Assembly (NCBI GenBank): GCA_002454425.1
Contig: DKIV01000038.1
Location: forward strand, 1 to 43,980
Length of the DNA: 43,980 nt
Direction of reading: 5' to 3'
Source: Sphingobacteriaceae bacterium UBA6709
GTDB lineage: Bacteria > Bacteroidota > Bacteroidia > Sphingobacteriales > Sphingobacteriaceae
The position numbers were made by a program, and so were the translations under genes. Below the pieces are notes generated by a model. It had not been told where the DNA came from, searched no databases, and saw only the letters and a program-made list of their open reading frames with translations. Below, one piece after another: positions 1 to 8,265 of this stretch; positions within the stretch are counted from its first letter, which is position 1; every line of letters starts with the position of its first letter.

Positions 1-45
1 TGAAAACATAAAAGGTCATTCTTAGAATGACCTTTTATGTTTTCA
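1..45. terminator. Bidirectional intrinsic terminator-like hairpin
   Basis: A perfect 21-bp inverted repeat (1-21 with 25-45) closes on a 3-nt TTA loop. The outer arms are A/T-rich, so both strands get a U-rich 3' side. It lies 14 nt beyond the stop codon of the minus-strand M14 peptidase gene and would end that operon. Whatever lies left of the window could share it. Confidence 0.85.
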
Positions 46-58
46 GAATAGCTTAAAA

Positions 59-1462
59 CTAATACACTATGTTTTTACAGTTCAAGCCTTGAAGATCCCC
101 ATTAAGTTCCACAACATAACCATTAATCACAGCATACCTGATTTTTTCCTTTGTGCCAATAAAAAAGTTGGCCATCGAGGTGAGTTTAAGCTGACTCTCT
201 AACACGAAACTTACATCGGATACAATTTGAATAGGAAAATGATGCAACTTTCCTGCTGATTCACAATCCGTCACATGGACCGCTGCCATACCATTGCTCA
301 ATAAGCTCTGAACAAGGTTTATGTCCAATTGGTCAATAACAAATGGCTTTCCATATTTCTTGGCCGGGATAAACTTAAGTCCCGAAACATCAATATCCTG
401 ATATCCGTAAAAATCCCGCAAATCACCTATATCTTCGATTATACCTTCTACATAATAGTTAGACCCCAAAGTCTTTTCATTTTGCCGAATAGCAACATCA
501 ATGACGACCTGTTTTCCATTCTGCTCAATAGTCAAATTTCTCAGCAAGACATCATGAAGCTTTTCATCATTGAAGGGAATTGTCTCGTAATTCGTAATCG
601 AATAGTGTTTAAAGGATTGGTCAGCAATTTCCTCAAATGCTTTTAACAAAGCCACGAAATTACATTTTCTGACCATCATTTTTTCGGTATCACCAGCATA
701 AGCTCCTGATTCAACTAAAATAGTGCTGGCACCCCATTTTTGAAAGTTATCGCCAAAACCCCGTGGCGTATGCTCATCGTCATACTTCGCTACTGCATTT
801 GGCACAAATTCCTGAAGTATCTTATTTATCCCCACGATAACACGCATCGCATCGGCTCTAGTTTCATTGATACTCCTTGCATAATCATAGGCAGGGGCTA
901 ATAAGGAAATCGTCACCGGTGTGCCTGTGTCTGGAATATTATAGTAATTGTTTTGATTATGGAGGTTAAAGGCGAAATCAGGTTTTAACAACATCGCCTG
1001 CTCCTTCAATAGGGCTCCTTCTACAGTTGCAGTAGCCCGAGCATCTCTGTTCATATCCACATCCATTGCTGTCCTACGTTGAAACCGTTCGGTACCATCG
1101 GGGTTTAGCATCGGAATAAAATATAGGGTCAATTTTGATGCTATCTCATTTCTAAACGCATCAAACCCATCATCTTCCCCTCCAAAGAAATTAAACAGAT
1201 CGAACAATGCCATTGTCGCCGTAGGCTCATCACCGTGCATTTGCGACCATAACAGAATCTTAACAGGTCCCTGTCCGTAGGTCAAACGAAAGATCGAACG
1301 GTCTTCAGTTGACTTACCAATCTCTGCTATCGAAAGACGTCCAGAGCTTCGGACATTTTCCAATAACGGCAAAATATCGGCATGTTTAAATCTTCTATGC
1401 ATCAAAGCCTTTTCTTCGTACAAAGAAAGGGCTTTGATTAAATCATCTTTTATTAAATTCAT
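59..1462 (-). CDS. M14-family zinc carboxypeptidase
   Basis: A 467-residue protein with the M14 (carboxypeptidase A/E-like) metal site: HGDE motif with His76 and Glu79 as first ligands, Asn138-Arg139 in the substrate-binding position, His168 (FNLHNQ) as third ligand, and Glu251 (LVESGAY) in the place of the catalytic glutamate. The catalytic domain covers about residues 25-290; the last 170 residues form a separate region I do not recognise. There is no signal peptide, so it should act in the cytoplasm unless exported otherwise. It is the last gene of a minus-strand operon, 1 nt after the S66 LD-carboxypeptidase. That pairing suggests peptide trimming of recycled murein, as for MpaA-type M14 enzymes, but this is inference; the sequence alone does not give the substrate. 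The stop codon is TAG. Confidence 0.85.
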   Translation of the reverse strand: MNLIKDDLIKALSLYEEKALMHRRFKHADILPLLENVRSSGRLSIAEIGKSTEDRSIFRLTYGQGPVKILLWSQMHGDEPTATMALFDLFNFFGGEDDGFDAFRNEIASKLTLYFIPMLNPDGTERFQRRTAMDVDMNRDARATATVEGALLKEQAMLLKPDFAFNLHNQNNYYNIPDTGTPVTISLLAPAYDYARSINETRADAMRVIVGINKILQEFVPNAVAKYDDEHTPRGFGDNFQKWGASTILVESGAYAGDTEKMMVRKCNFVALLKAFEEIADQSFKHYSITNYETIPFNDEKLHDVLLRNLTIEQNGKQVVIDVAIRQNEKTLGSNYYVEGIIEDIGDLRDFYGYQDIDVSGLKFIPAKKYGKPFVIDQLDINLVQSLLSNGMAAVHVTDCESAGKLHHFPIQIVSDVSFVLESQLKLTSMANFFIGTKEKIRYAVINGYVVELNGDLQGLNCKNIVY

Positions 1463-1463
1463 C

Positions 1464-2519
1464 TTAGTCTTTTAATGCGGATTCCAATAAGGTGATAGTT
1501 CCCTGAGAGGCATCGATACGAACTTTTGCACCTACAGGTAAGATAAATTGTTCGGCTATATGCCCTATAATAGCTCCCGTATAAGCTGGTATTTTCAAAG
1601 GTTTAATATAGTCGTTAAAGAGCTGGTCAAGCGTTACAGATCCATATCCACTAGACGGTTTGCAATTGGTACACTTACCAAAAACAAATCCTTTAATTGC
1701 GCCCAATATACCCGCATTTTTTAACTGGCAGAACATCCGGTCCACACGCTCCATATCTTCGTCGACCTCTTCTATGAAAAGAATTTTATCGTTGAAGTCC
1801 GGTAGATAGGACGATCCGCATAACCCAGTTAATACCGTCATATTTCCGCCCAGCAATACTCCTTCGGTTACACCGGGATAAATGGTTGCAATACGGTCCT
1901 TTGTCTGTACAATATTATCACCTTTCGATTTTGGGTTTTCAAATATTGCCGGTTGATTGGCTATGAACTGAGCATTGAAGGCCTCAGCAAGCTTTTTGGT
2001 CCAGGTACTGATACCTACTGCACCATGAAAAGTAATCAGTCCTGTTTTGGCATATAGCGCCAAGATCAACGCCGTTATATCTGAATACCCCAATAGAATT
2101 TTCGGATTATTGGAAATCAGTTTATAATCTAATCGATCCAAAAGGCGCGATGTACCGGATCCCCCTCTGATACAGACAATCGCCTTGACAGTCTTATCAG
2201 CAAACATATCGTGTATGTCAGCAATACGCTCCTGATCTGTACCCGCCAAATTACCGTAGCGACTGCGAATATGTTTACCTTCTTTTACTTTAAAACCTAG
2301 TGTCTCGAATATTTCACGCGCTATACTAATTGATTCTTCATCATCCAATACGCCTGCAGGGGTTATTAAACCAATTGTATCGCCCAGCTTTAACTTCCGG
2401 GCAAGTAATGCGGCTTGACCATAGAATGCGCCAGTACCGGCATCTGCTTGTCCCATCCCCAACACAGGAATAGATAATGCTCCTAAAGCGATCGATTTTA
2501 TAAAGTCCCTTTTCTCCAT
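1464..2519 (-). CDS. S66-family LD-carboxypeptidase (LdcA/MccF-like)
   Basis: A 351-residue serine peptidase. S66 enzymes cut the L,D bond that releases the terminal D-alanine from murein tetrapeptides, or cleave related amides (MccF). The expected triad is visible: Ser146 in GYSD, Glu250 in LFIEE and His320 in IIGH; the family RGGSG loop precedes the nucleophile. The N-terminus (KRDFIK, then a hydrophobic run ending near GMGQADA) resembles a Tat-type signal with Lys-Arg instead of Arg-Arg, so the enzyme is probably periplasmic. Cytoplasmic LdcA proteins lack such a leader. It lies 9 nt after the dihydroorotase frame and 1 nt before the M14 peptidase, in one operon. The family is clear; the exact substrate is not. 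Confidence 0.88.
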   Translation of the reverse strand: MEKRDFIKSIALGALSIPVLGMGQADAGTGAFYGQAALLARKLKLGDTIGLITPAGVLDDEESISIAREIFETLGFKVKEGKHIRSRYGNLAGTDQERIADIHDMFADKTVKAIVCIRGGSGTSRLLDRLDYKLISNNPKILLGYSDITALILALYAKTGLITFHGAVGISTWTKKLAEAFNAQFIANQPAIFENPKSKGDNIVQTKDRIATIYPGVTEGVLLGGNMTVLTGLCGSSYLPDFNDKILFIEEVDEDMERVDRMFCQLKNAGILGAIKGFVFGKCTNCKPSSGYGSVTLDQLFNDYIKPLKIPAYTGAIIGHIAEQFILPVGAKVRIDASQGTITLLESALKD

Positions 2520-2528
2520 CGCTAAATT

Positions 2529-3866
2529 CTATCGATTGAATAACAGACGTTCACCAGCTCCCTTTTCAATGAGTTGACCGTCAGAGAAAGCAAGTTTGCC
2601 TGATACGATGGTATGCGCAATAGTTGAACTAAATGTATGTCCTTCAAATGGCGACCAGCCGCATTTCGACAGAATATTAGCTTTCGATACCGTGTAAGAT
2701 TTATTGAGATCAACCAACACTAGATCTGCCCAATATCCTTCACGGATGTAACCTCTATCTTCAATCTGGAACAATGTAGCGGTATTGTGTGCAGATTTTT
2801 GAACCAATTGCTCTAAGGTCATTTTTCCTGCTTTGACCATATCTAACAAGGCTTGCAATGCATGCAGCACGAGAGGTCCTCCACTTGGTGCTGAAGCATA
2901 GGGCTGAGATTTTTCCTCCATCGTATGCGGAGCGTGATCTGTCGCGATCACATCAATATGTCCATCCAATAAAGCTTTTAGAATTTGGTGGCGGTCATTG
3001 GCGGTTTTTACAGCCGGATTCCATTTGATAAAATTACCTTTGGATGCATAATCCTGGTCAGAAAACCAAAGGTGCTGAATACAGGCTTCAGCCGTTATTT
3101 TTTTATCCTTTAATGGAATATCATTGCGAAATAATGCAGTTTCTTTGGCGGTTGATATATGAAGAATATGCAAGCGTGTATTGTGCTTTTTTGCCAGTTC
3201 GACAGCTTTCGAAGAGGATAAATAACAGGCTTCCTCCGAACGAATCAATGGATGCATCTCAATCTTCAATCCATCTTCACCATATTTTTCCTTAAATAGG
3301 GCCAGATTGGCCTATATTGTCGCCTCGTCCTCACAATGTGTAGCTACTAACGTTGGCGCATTCGCAAAAATCCCTTCCAACGCTTTTTCATTATCCACCA
3401 ACATATTGCCCGTAGAGGAGCCCATAAAAACTTTTATACCACAGACATCTCTCGGGTTCGTTTTCAGCACTTCCTCAAGATTATCATTAGCTGCCCCCAT
3501 AAAGAACGAGTAATTGGCCAACGCATTTTTTGCTGCGATATCATATTTATCTTGAAGCAACTGTTGTGTCAATGTGTTTGGAACAGTATTGGGCATTTCC
3601 ATAAAGGAGGTTGTACCTCCAGCCACCGCTGCGCGGCTCTCATGCCATATATCCGCTTTATAAGTTAATCCTGGCTCTCTAAAGTGAACCTGATCGTCAA
3701 TAAGCCCTGGTAGTAAATGTAGCCCTTCAGCATTTATTTCTTGATCAGCAGGATGATTTATTTCCTGAGCAATCATTTCGATTCGACCATTGCTGATATA
3801 TACGTCAGCAACCTCAACTTTACCTTCATTGACAAGTTGTGCAGATTTTATAAGAATAGATGACAT
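2529..3866 (-). pseudogene. pyrC: Dihydroorotase, interrupted by an in-frame amber codon
   Basis: Two open segments in the same frame together make one full-length (about 445-codon) dihydroorotase, which closes carbamoyl-aspartate to dihydroorotate in pyrimidine synthesis. The upstream part has the metal-site motif DDQVHFREPG (His61) and the MPNT motif; the downstream part has HILHIS and ATDHAPHT (metal and catalytic Asp). They are split only by TAG at 3314-3312, codon 185, in a conserved stretch right after THCEDEATI; one C-to-T change from CAG (Gln) would explain it. No frameshift is present. The ATG at 3866 is preferred to the longer frame from 3917 because a -7 box lies at 3900-3893. In-frame restart at ATG 3269 would give only a C-terminal piece. 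It may be a real null allele, a suppressed stop, or a sequencing error. TAG is a normal stop elsewhere in the window. Confidence 0.85.
3312..3314 (-). other. In-frame TAG within pyrC
   Basis: The plus strand reads CTA at 3312-3314, giving TAG on the coding strand at codon 185 of pyrC. Reading continues open on both sides in the same frame for 184 and 260 codons, and both sides match one dihydroorotase. This is therefore a single-codon interruption, not two genes. Confidence 0.9.
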
Positions 3867-3892
3867 GTTGAAATTTTTACTTTGCTTTAGGT

Positions 3893-3900
3893 CAAAAGTA
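3893..3900 (-). promoter_or_regulatory. Bacteroidota -7 box for the pyrC operon
   Basis: The minus strand reads TACTTTTG, a full match to TAnnTTTG. A start of transcription about 7 nt downstream would leave a leader of about 20 nt before the ATG at 3866, which supports that start. No clear -33 TTG is seen. The box sits directly beyond the hairpin that ends the response-regulator gene. Confidence 0.6.
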
Positions 3901-3916
3901 AAGATTTGTCGGCGCA

Positions 3917-3943
3917 TAAAAAAGAGGCCTAAGCCTCTTCTTT
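3917..3943 (-). terminator. Intrinsic terminator after the response regulator
   Basis: A 7-bp stem AAGAGGC/GCCTCTT (3922-3928 with 3933-3939) with a 4-nt loop begins just after the TAA of the response-regulator gene and is followed on the minus strand by a run of T. It insulates that gene from the pyrC operon downstream. Confidence 0.8.
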
Positions 3944-4639
3944 TTATTCCTTATCAAATTTGTATCCTACCCCTTTCACGGTGGTCACATAATCGTCCCC
4001 TATTTTTTCACGGAGTTTACGAATGTGTACGTCGATCGTACGGTTTGTTACAACCACCGAATCTTCCCAAATACTTTTTAAAATCTGCTCCCGAGTAAAT
4101 ACCTTATTCGGTTTAGAAGCTAATAAGTATAATAATTCGAATTCCTTTTTCGCAAGAACAATTTTCTGTTCTCCTTTATAAACCAAAAACGAATCTCTAT
4201 CAATGACCAAATCAGCAATTTCTATTTTATCTTGAACAGAAGCATCAGACTCTTCTGTCGCGTTCCTTCTTAGAATGGCATTGATACGGCTCATCAGTGC
4301 TCTCGGTTTAATCGGCTTGGCAATATAATCATCCGCGCCGACATGAAATCCTGCGATCTCCGAATACTCTTCGCTTCTAGCTGTCAGGAATACCATGAAA
4401 GTACTCTTGAATTCAGGCATTGCGCGCATGATACGACAAGCTTCAATTCCGTCCATCTTTGGCATCATCACGTCAAGAATGATCAAGTCCGGTTTAACCT
4501 TCTTAGCTTCATTAATACCTTCCTGACCGTTTGTTGCTGAGTAGACCTGATAACCTTCTTTTTTTAGGTTATACTCTATCAACTCTCTGATATCCGGCTC
4601 ATCGTCAACGATGAGAATTTTCTGTTTTGACGAACTCAT
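3944..4639 (-). CDS. OmpR/PhoB-family response regulator
   Basis: A 231-residue two-domain regulator. The receiver (about 6-120) has the acid pair Asp12-Asp13, phospho-acceptor Asp56 (LDVMMP), Thr86 and Lys108 (IAKP), so it should be phosphorylatable. The C-terminal part (about 135-230) is a winged helix of the OmpR type, with the typical VFTREQIL and TVKGVGYKF segments. No histidine kinase gene is next to it; the partner must be elsewhere. It is a single-gene unit: its own terminator follows, and an AT-rich 104-nt gap separates it from the TlpA-like gene. A near-promoter TAATATTTG (one base too long in the spacer) lies on the minus strand at 4701-4693. The target genes cannot be told from sequence. 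Confidence 0.93.
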   Translation of the reverse strand: MSSSKQKILIVDDEPDIRELIEYNLKKEGYQVYSATNGQEGINEAKKVKPDLIILDVMMPKMDGIEACRIMRAMPEFKSTFMVFLTARSEEYSEIAGFHVGADDYIAKPIKPRALMSRINAILRRNATEESDASVQDKIEIADLVIDRDSFLVYKGEQKIVLAKKEFELLYLLASKPNKVFTREQILKSIWEDSVVVTNRTIDVHIRKLREKIGDDYVTTVKGVGYKFDKE

Positions 4640-4743
4640 TGTTTTTATTTGCTGTCGCTAAGGTATCAGCTAAAGTATAGATAATAATTAAGCAAATATT
4701 AAATTATTGTTAATTGTAACTTTAATTTAACTATTTGGGAAAC

Positions 4744-5847
4744 TTAACCCAATGTTTTCTTCAGAAAATCTTCAAGTCTTTTACCCCTGAGGTTCTTAGC
4801 AACGATTTTACCGTCTTTGTCCAAAAGGAAAGACGCGGGAATAGCCTCCACCTGATACATTCTACTTACCGCACCATTCCACTGACGAAGTTCAGAGCCA
4901 TGATGCCATGTTAATCTGTCTTCTTTGATTGCTTCCAGCCACTTGTCCTTATTATCATCAAGGGACACGCTCAATATTGTAAAACCTTTGTCTTTAAACG
5001 CGTTATACTGCTTTACAACGTTAGGATTCTCCTGACGGCAGGGGCCACACCAGGATGCCCAAAAGTCTAGCAAAACATATTGACCTCTTAAGTCTGACAG
5101 CTTGATTTCCTTACCATCAGGTGTAGGAATGCTGAAATCAGGGGCCGATTTACCCACCGCTAACTGTTTCAGATGCTCCATTCGGTCGACATAATCCTTA
5201 ACAACCAGATTTCCAGGAAACTTGTCTTTTATAGCATCGGCATAAGCAATCATCTGCGCCTCGTATTCAGTGACATCAAGACTACTTATCGCATAGAATC
5301 CTACCAGATTATCCTGATTTTCCTTAGCGAAGCTTAATACCTCTGACGAGAATTTTTTAATATTATTATCAAAGATGGAGGACAGAGACTGATCTATGGA
5401 ATCTTTCTTGGCTGGTGTCGCCGACACCTTTTCATCATATTGTTTCCTCAAATCATTGAAGATCTTCATATAGCGGTTATTGATGCTATTGAAAGTCTCC
5501 AGGCGTTCGGCATCGTCTGATCCCTCAATCTTATAGGCAGAAAGAGGGTCTGATAAGTCAGCTTCAAATTTGAGATCATCACCGTTTTCGGCCAGCAAAA
5601 GATAGCTACGTTGGTTCAATACGATATGATAAAATGAAGGCTGCGGCGCGCTAAGATGAAATTTAAACTCTGCGTTTTCGCTTACGATGGCAGAATCGAC
5701 AATTTTATCCTGCTGGTATAAGTATACTTTATCGTTATTCTTAAAATTCAGTAACTTCCCGTTGATCACAGCTTCATCAGAGTTCGAGCAAGCTGACAAC
5801 ATGCCCAGCAAGCTTAGTGCGGAAATGATATGTTTGAATGAGTTCAT
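4744..5847 (-). CDS. TlpA-like thioredoxin-fold lipoprotein with DUF4369-type N-terminus
   Basis: A 367-residue thiol-disulfide oxidoreductase of the kind common in Bacteroidota. The start has a lipoprotein signal with lipobox LSAC (Cys20), so it should be membrane anchored outside the cytoplasm. Residues about 25-115 resemble the DUF4369 domain found before such thioredoxins. Residues about 230-367 form an AhpC-TSA/thioredoxin fold with active site WCGPC (Cys267, Cys270), followed by the cis-proline segment VEAIPASF. It probably reduces or resolves disulfides in the periplasm; the substrate is unknown. It begins 4 nt after gatB and is probably co-transcribed with it, which is not an obvious functional link. 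Confidence 0.88.
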   Translation of the reverse strand: MNSFKHIISALSLLGMLSACSNSDEAVINGKLLNFKNNDKVYLYQQDKIVDSAIVSENAEFKFHLSAPQPSFYHIVLNQRSYLLLAENGDDLKFEADLSDPLSAYKIEGSDDAERLETFNSINNRYMKIFNDLRKQYDEKVSATPAKKDSIDQSLSSIFDNNIKKFSSEVLSFAKENQDNLVGFYAISSLDVTEYEAQMIAYADAIKDKFPGNLVVKDYVDRMEHLKQLAVGKSAPDFSIPTPDGKEIKLSDLRGQYVLLDFWASWCGPCRQENPNVVKQYNAFKDKGFTILSVSLDDNKDKWLEAIKEDRLTWHHGSELRQWNGAVSRMYQVEAIPASFLLDKDGKIVAKNLRGKRLEDFLKKTLG

Positions 5848-5851
5848 TATG

Positions 5852-7306
5852 TTAATTTTCTAACTTCTTTATAATAAGAGAATTTGCTGTCTTGGGATCT
5901 ATTTTTCCTGCGGTAACCTTCATCAGTTCTCCCATAAACAGACCGAGCACGCCCTTCTTGCCCTTACGATATTCAGCTACTTTTGGCGCGAATTTTTCCA
6001 GAATGATATCGATCTGCTTGTCAAGCTCATCTGTATCGTTGTCAATAGCCAGATCCAGCTCAACGATAAGCTGCTCTATGGAAGATTCCGTATCTACCAA
6101 TAAACGAGGGAATAGGTTCTGGTTTGCGGCGGTATGGCTTATATGCCCCGAGACCACCAGGTCAATGAGTTCAGCCAAACGGGTCGGAACAAGAGGAAAA
6201 TCATCTATACTCCTACTGTTGTCGTTAAGCCAGCCTAATATTGGACCGCTTATCCAATTAGCCGCGGCCTTATAATTCTTACTAAGGGCGGTCACGGCAT
6301 CGAAATACTCAGCGATGTTACGTTCAGTGGTTAACAGCTCCGCGTCATAGGCACTTAAGCCGAATTCAGCGATATATCTCTTCACCCTTGATGCAGGAAG
6401 CTCTGGCATTTGGGACTTCAAATTTCTGATAACCTCGTCAGACAAACATAAAGGCTGTAGATCGGGTTCAGGGAAATAACGATAATCGTACGCCATTTCC
6501 TTAGAACGCAGCACCGAAGTCTTTCCGGTATCAGGATCAAAGTTCAGCGTATTCTGCTCAATAGTACCCCCTGACTCTATAATTTCAATCTGCCTGTTAA
6601 ATTCAAACTGGATCGCCTTCTGAAGGTTTCGCATTGAGTTGAGATTTTTCACTTCACAGCGTTTCCCGTACACCTCGGAGCCCTTAAGTCTTACAGAAAT
6701 ATTGGCGTCACAACGCATGCTACCTTCTTCGAGATTTCCATCGCAGATGCCGAGGTACTTTACAAGTTTTCGTATTTCAGAAAAATACACCGACGCTTCT
6801 TCTGCCGAACGAATATCCGGTTCAGAAACAATCTCTATCAAGGGAACTCCAGCTCTGTTTAAGTCGATGAGTGTATTATCATCCTGATCGTGTATACTTT
6901 TGCCGGCGTCTTCTTCCAGGTGAATTCTATTTATGCGAATTCTTCTGGAAGGCTCATTCTTAAGCTCAACATCGAGATACCCGCTTTTACATATCGGAAA
7001 TTCATCCTGCGTTATCTGATATCCCTTGGGCAGATCAGCATAAAAATAATTCTTCCTGTCAAAGCGATTATACTGATTAATCGAGCAATTCGTTGCAAAT
7101 CCCATTTTTACAGCGAACTCGACAGCTCTTTTATTTAGTCGCGGTAAGGTTCCGGGCAATCCAACAGAAATAATGCTGGTATGGTGGTTTGGTTCAGCTC
7201 CAAAATGTGCAGGATCTGCGCAAAATATTTTGCTTTCCGTTGCAAGCTGAGCATGAATTTCAAGCCCCACAACGAGTTCATATTTATTTATGACATCAGA
7301 AGACAT
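5852..7306 (-). CDS. gatB: Aspartyl/glutamyl-tRNA(Asn/Gln) amidotransferase subunit B
   Basis: A 484-residue GatB, the subunit of the GatCAB complex that activates the mis-acylated Glu-tRNA(Gln) or Asp-tRNA(Asn) side chain for amidation. Its usual landmarks are present: GLEIHAQL near the N-terminus, the ADLPKGYQIT segment, DLNRAGVPLIEIVSEPD, and a C-terminal helical YqeY-like tail ending near KKLEN. Length is normal for the family. gatA and gatC are not in the window, as is common in Bacteroidota where the subunits are scattered. It is the first gene of a two-gene unit with the TlpA-like lipoprotein (4-nt gap). The 146-nt gap upstream holds a 9-bp palindrome and a weak hairpin. Confidence 0.96.
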   Translation of the reverse strand: MSSDVINKYELVVGLEIHAQLATESKIFCADPAHFGAEPNHHTSIISVGLPGTLPRLNKRAVEFAVKMGFATNCSINQYNRFDRKNYFYADLPKGYQITQDEFPICKSGYLDVELKNEPSRRIRINRIHLEEDAGKSIHDQDDNTLIDLNRAGVPLIEIVSEPDIRSAEEASVYFSEIRKLVKYLGICDGNLEEGSMRCDANISVRLKGSEVYGKRCEVKNLNSMRNLQKAIQFEFNRQIEIIESGGTIEQNTLNFDPDTGKTSVLRSKEMAYDYRYFPEPDLQPLCLSDEVIRNLKSQMPELPASRVKRYIAEFGLSAYDAELLTTERNIAEYFDAVTALSKNYKAAANWISGPILGWLNDNSRSIDDFPLVPTRLAELIDLVVSGHISHTAANQNLFPRLLVDTESSIEQLIVELDLAIDNDTDELDKQIDIILEKFAPKVAEYRKGKKGVLGLFMGELMKVTAGKIDPKTANSLIIKKLEN

Positions 7307-7349
7307 GAGCAGTAAAAGTTTTTTTCAATATTAGATAGAGTTATATTCA

Positions 7350-7384
7350 AAGGCTTGTTAATGGGAATATCCCTATAGAGCCTT
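7350..7384 (-). terminator. Possible weak terminator after kdsA
   Basis: AAGGCT (7350-7355) pairs with AGCCTT (7379-7384), with an inner GGGA/TCCC helix between them. It lies downstream of kdsA and upstream of gatB. No T tract follows on the minus strand, so it is at best a weak terminator. Confidence 0.3.
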
Positions 7385-7386
7385 CC

Positions 7387-7406
7387 TGCGAATATAAATA
7401 TTCGCA
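7387..7406. promoter_or_regulatory. 9-bp palindrome upstream of gatB, possible operator
   Basis: TGCGAATAT and ATATTCGCA are a perfect 9-bp inverted repeat with only 2 nt between them, too tight for a good hairpin loop and more like a dimeric protein-binding site. It lies about 80 nt upstream of the gatB start and 46 nt beyond the kdsA stop. No known regulator is recognised. Confidence 0.3.
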
Positions 7407-7452
7407 AACGTCAATTTAACAGAATGAGGTAAAGATAGGATTATCATCCAAA

Positions 7453-8265
7453 CTATACTACCGCTTCCCGAATACGTAATAAACGAGTCAGCAGAGGCTC
7501 TAACAGATCCAGCGATAACATGTTCGCCCCATCAGATAAAGCATTCGCTGGCTGCGGATGTGTTTCAATAAACAGACCATCAGCGCCTACAGCAATAGCC
7601 GCGCGAGCAATGGTTTCTATTAAGGCAGGTTTCCCGCCCGTAACGCCGGAAGCCTGATTAGGTTGCTGTAAGGAATGAGTGCAGTCCATCACTACAGGCA
7701 CACCAAATGAACGCATTTCCGGTATTCCGCGATAATCCACAATAAGATCCTGATATCCGAAGGTGTTTCCCCTATCCGTCAGGATCACGCTGTTATTACC
7801 CTCTTCTTTGACCTTCTCTACAGCAAAAGCCATGGAGGCCGCCGACAAGAACTGACCCTTTTTTATGTTTATACATTTGCCTGTTTTGGCAGCAGCAACG
7901 AGAAGATCTGTCTGGCGGCATAGGAATGCAGGTATTTGCAATACATCTACATATTCAGCTGCCATTGCGGCCTCCTCGTGAGCGTGAATATCCGTTACCA
8001 CAGGAATGCCGAATTCCTTACGCACCTTCGCGAGTATCTTAAGCGCTTTCTCATCGCCAATGCCAGTAAAGGAACTACCCTTTGAGCGATTTGCTTTACG
8101 GTAAGATCCTTTAAATACGTATGGAATTTTAAGCTTATCGCTAATAGTGCTGATCCTTTCAGCAATGGACATCGCCATATCCTCACCCTCAATAGCGCAA
8201 GGACCAGCCATAAGAAAGAACGCCTTGCTATCGGCGTGCTTTATGCCTTCAATAATTTCGATCAT
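7453..8265 (-). CDS. kdsA: 3-deoxy-8-phosphooctulonate (Kdo-8-P) synthase
   Basis: A 270-residue KdsA, which condenses arabinose-5-phosphate and phosphoenolpyruvate to Kdo-8-phosphate for the LPS inner core. The fold landmarks are visible: AGPCAIE near residue 20, FKGSYRKANRS, the metal and substrate segment around VTDIHAH, IKKGQF, and VVMDCTHSLQQPN. Length fits the family. The start ATG follows the recQ stop with no gap, so kdsA is probably co-transcribed with and translationally coupled to recQ. kdsD, which makes its substrate, lies on the other side of recQ in the opposite direction. Confidence 0.96.
   Translation of the reverse strand: MIEIIEGIKHADSKAFFLMAGPCAIEGEDMAMSIAERISTISDKLKIPYVFKGSYRKANRSKGSSFTGIGDEKALKILAKVRKEFGIPVVTDIHAHEEAAMAAEYVDVLQIPAFLCRQTDLLVAAAKTGKCINIKKGQFLSAASMAFAVEKVKEEGNNSVILTDRGNTFGYQDLIVDYRGIPEMRSFGVPVVMDCTHSLQQPNQASGVTGGKPALIETIARAAIAVGADGLFIETHPQPANALSDGANMLSLDLLEPLLTRLLRIREAVV

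Noticed and set aside
2529..3269. A separate 246-residue amidohydrolase gene
   Set aside because: It is the C-terminal part of pyrC, in the same frame as the upstream part and split from it by one TAG only.
3680..3690. Gln59 in place of the first His of the HxH metal motif of dihydroorotase as a sign of an inactive paralogue
   Set aside because: From memory, many Bacteroidota proteins annotated as PyrC carry DDQVHFRE, so this looks like a family trait; an alignment would settle it.
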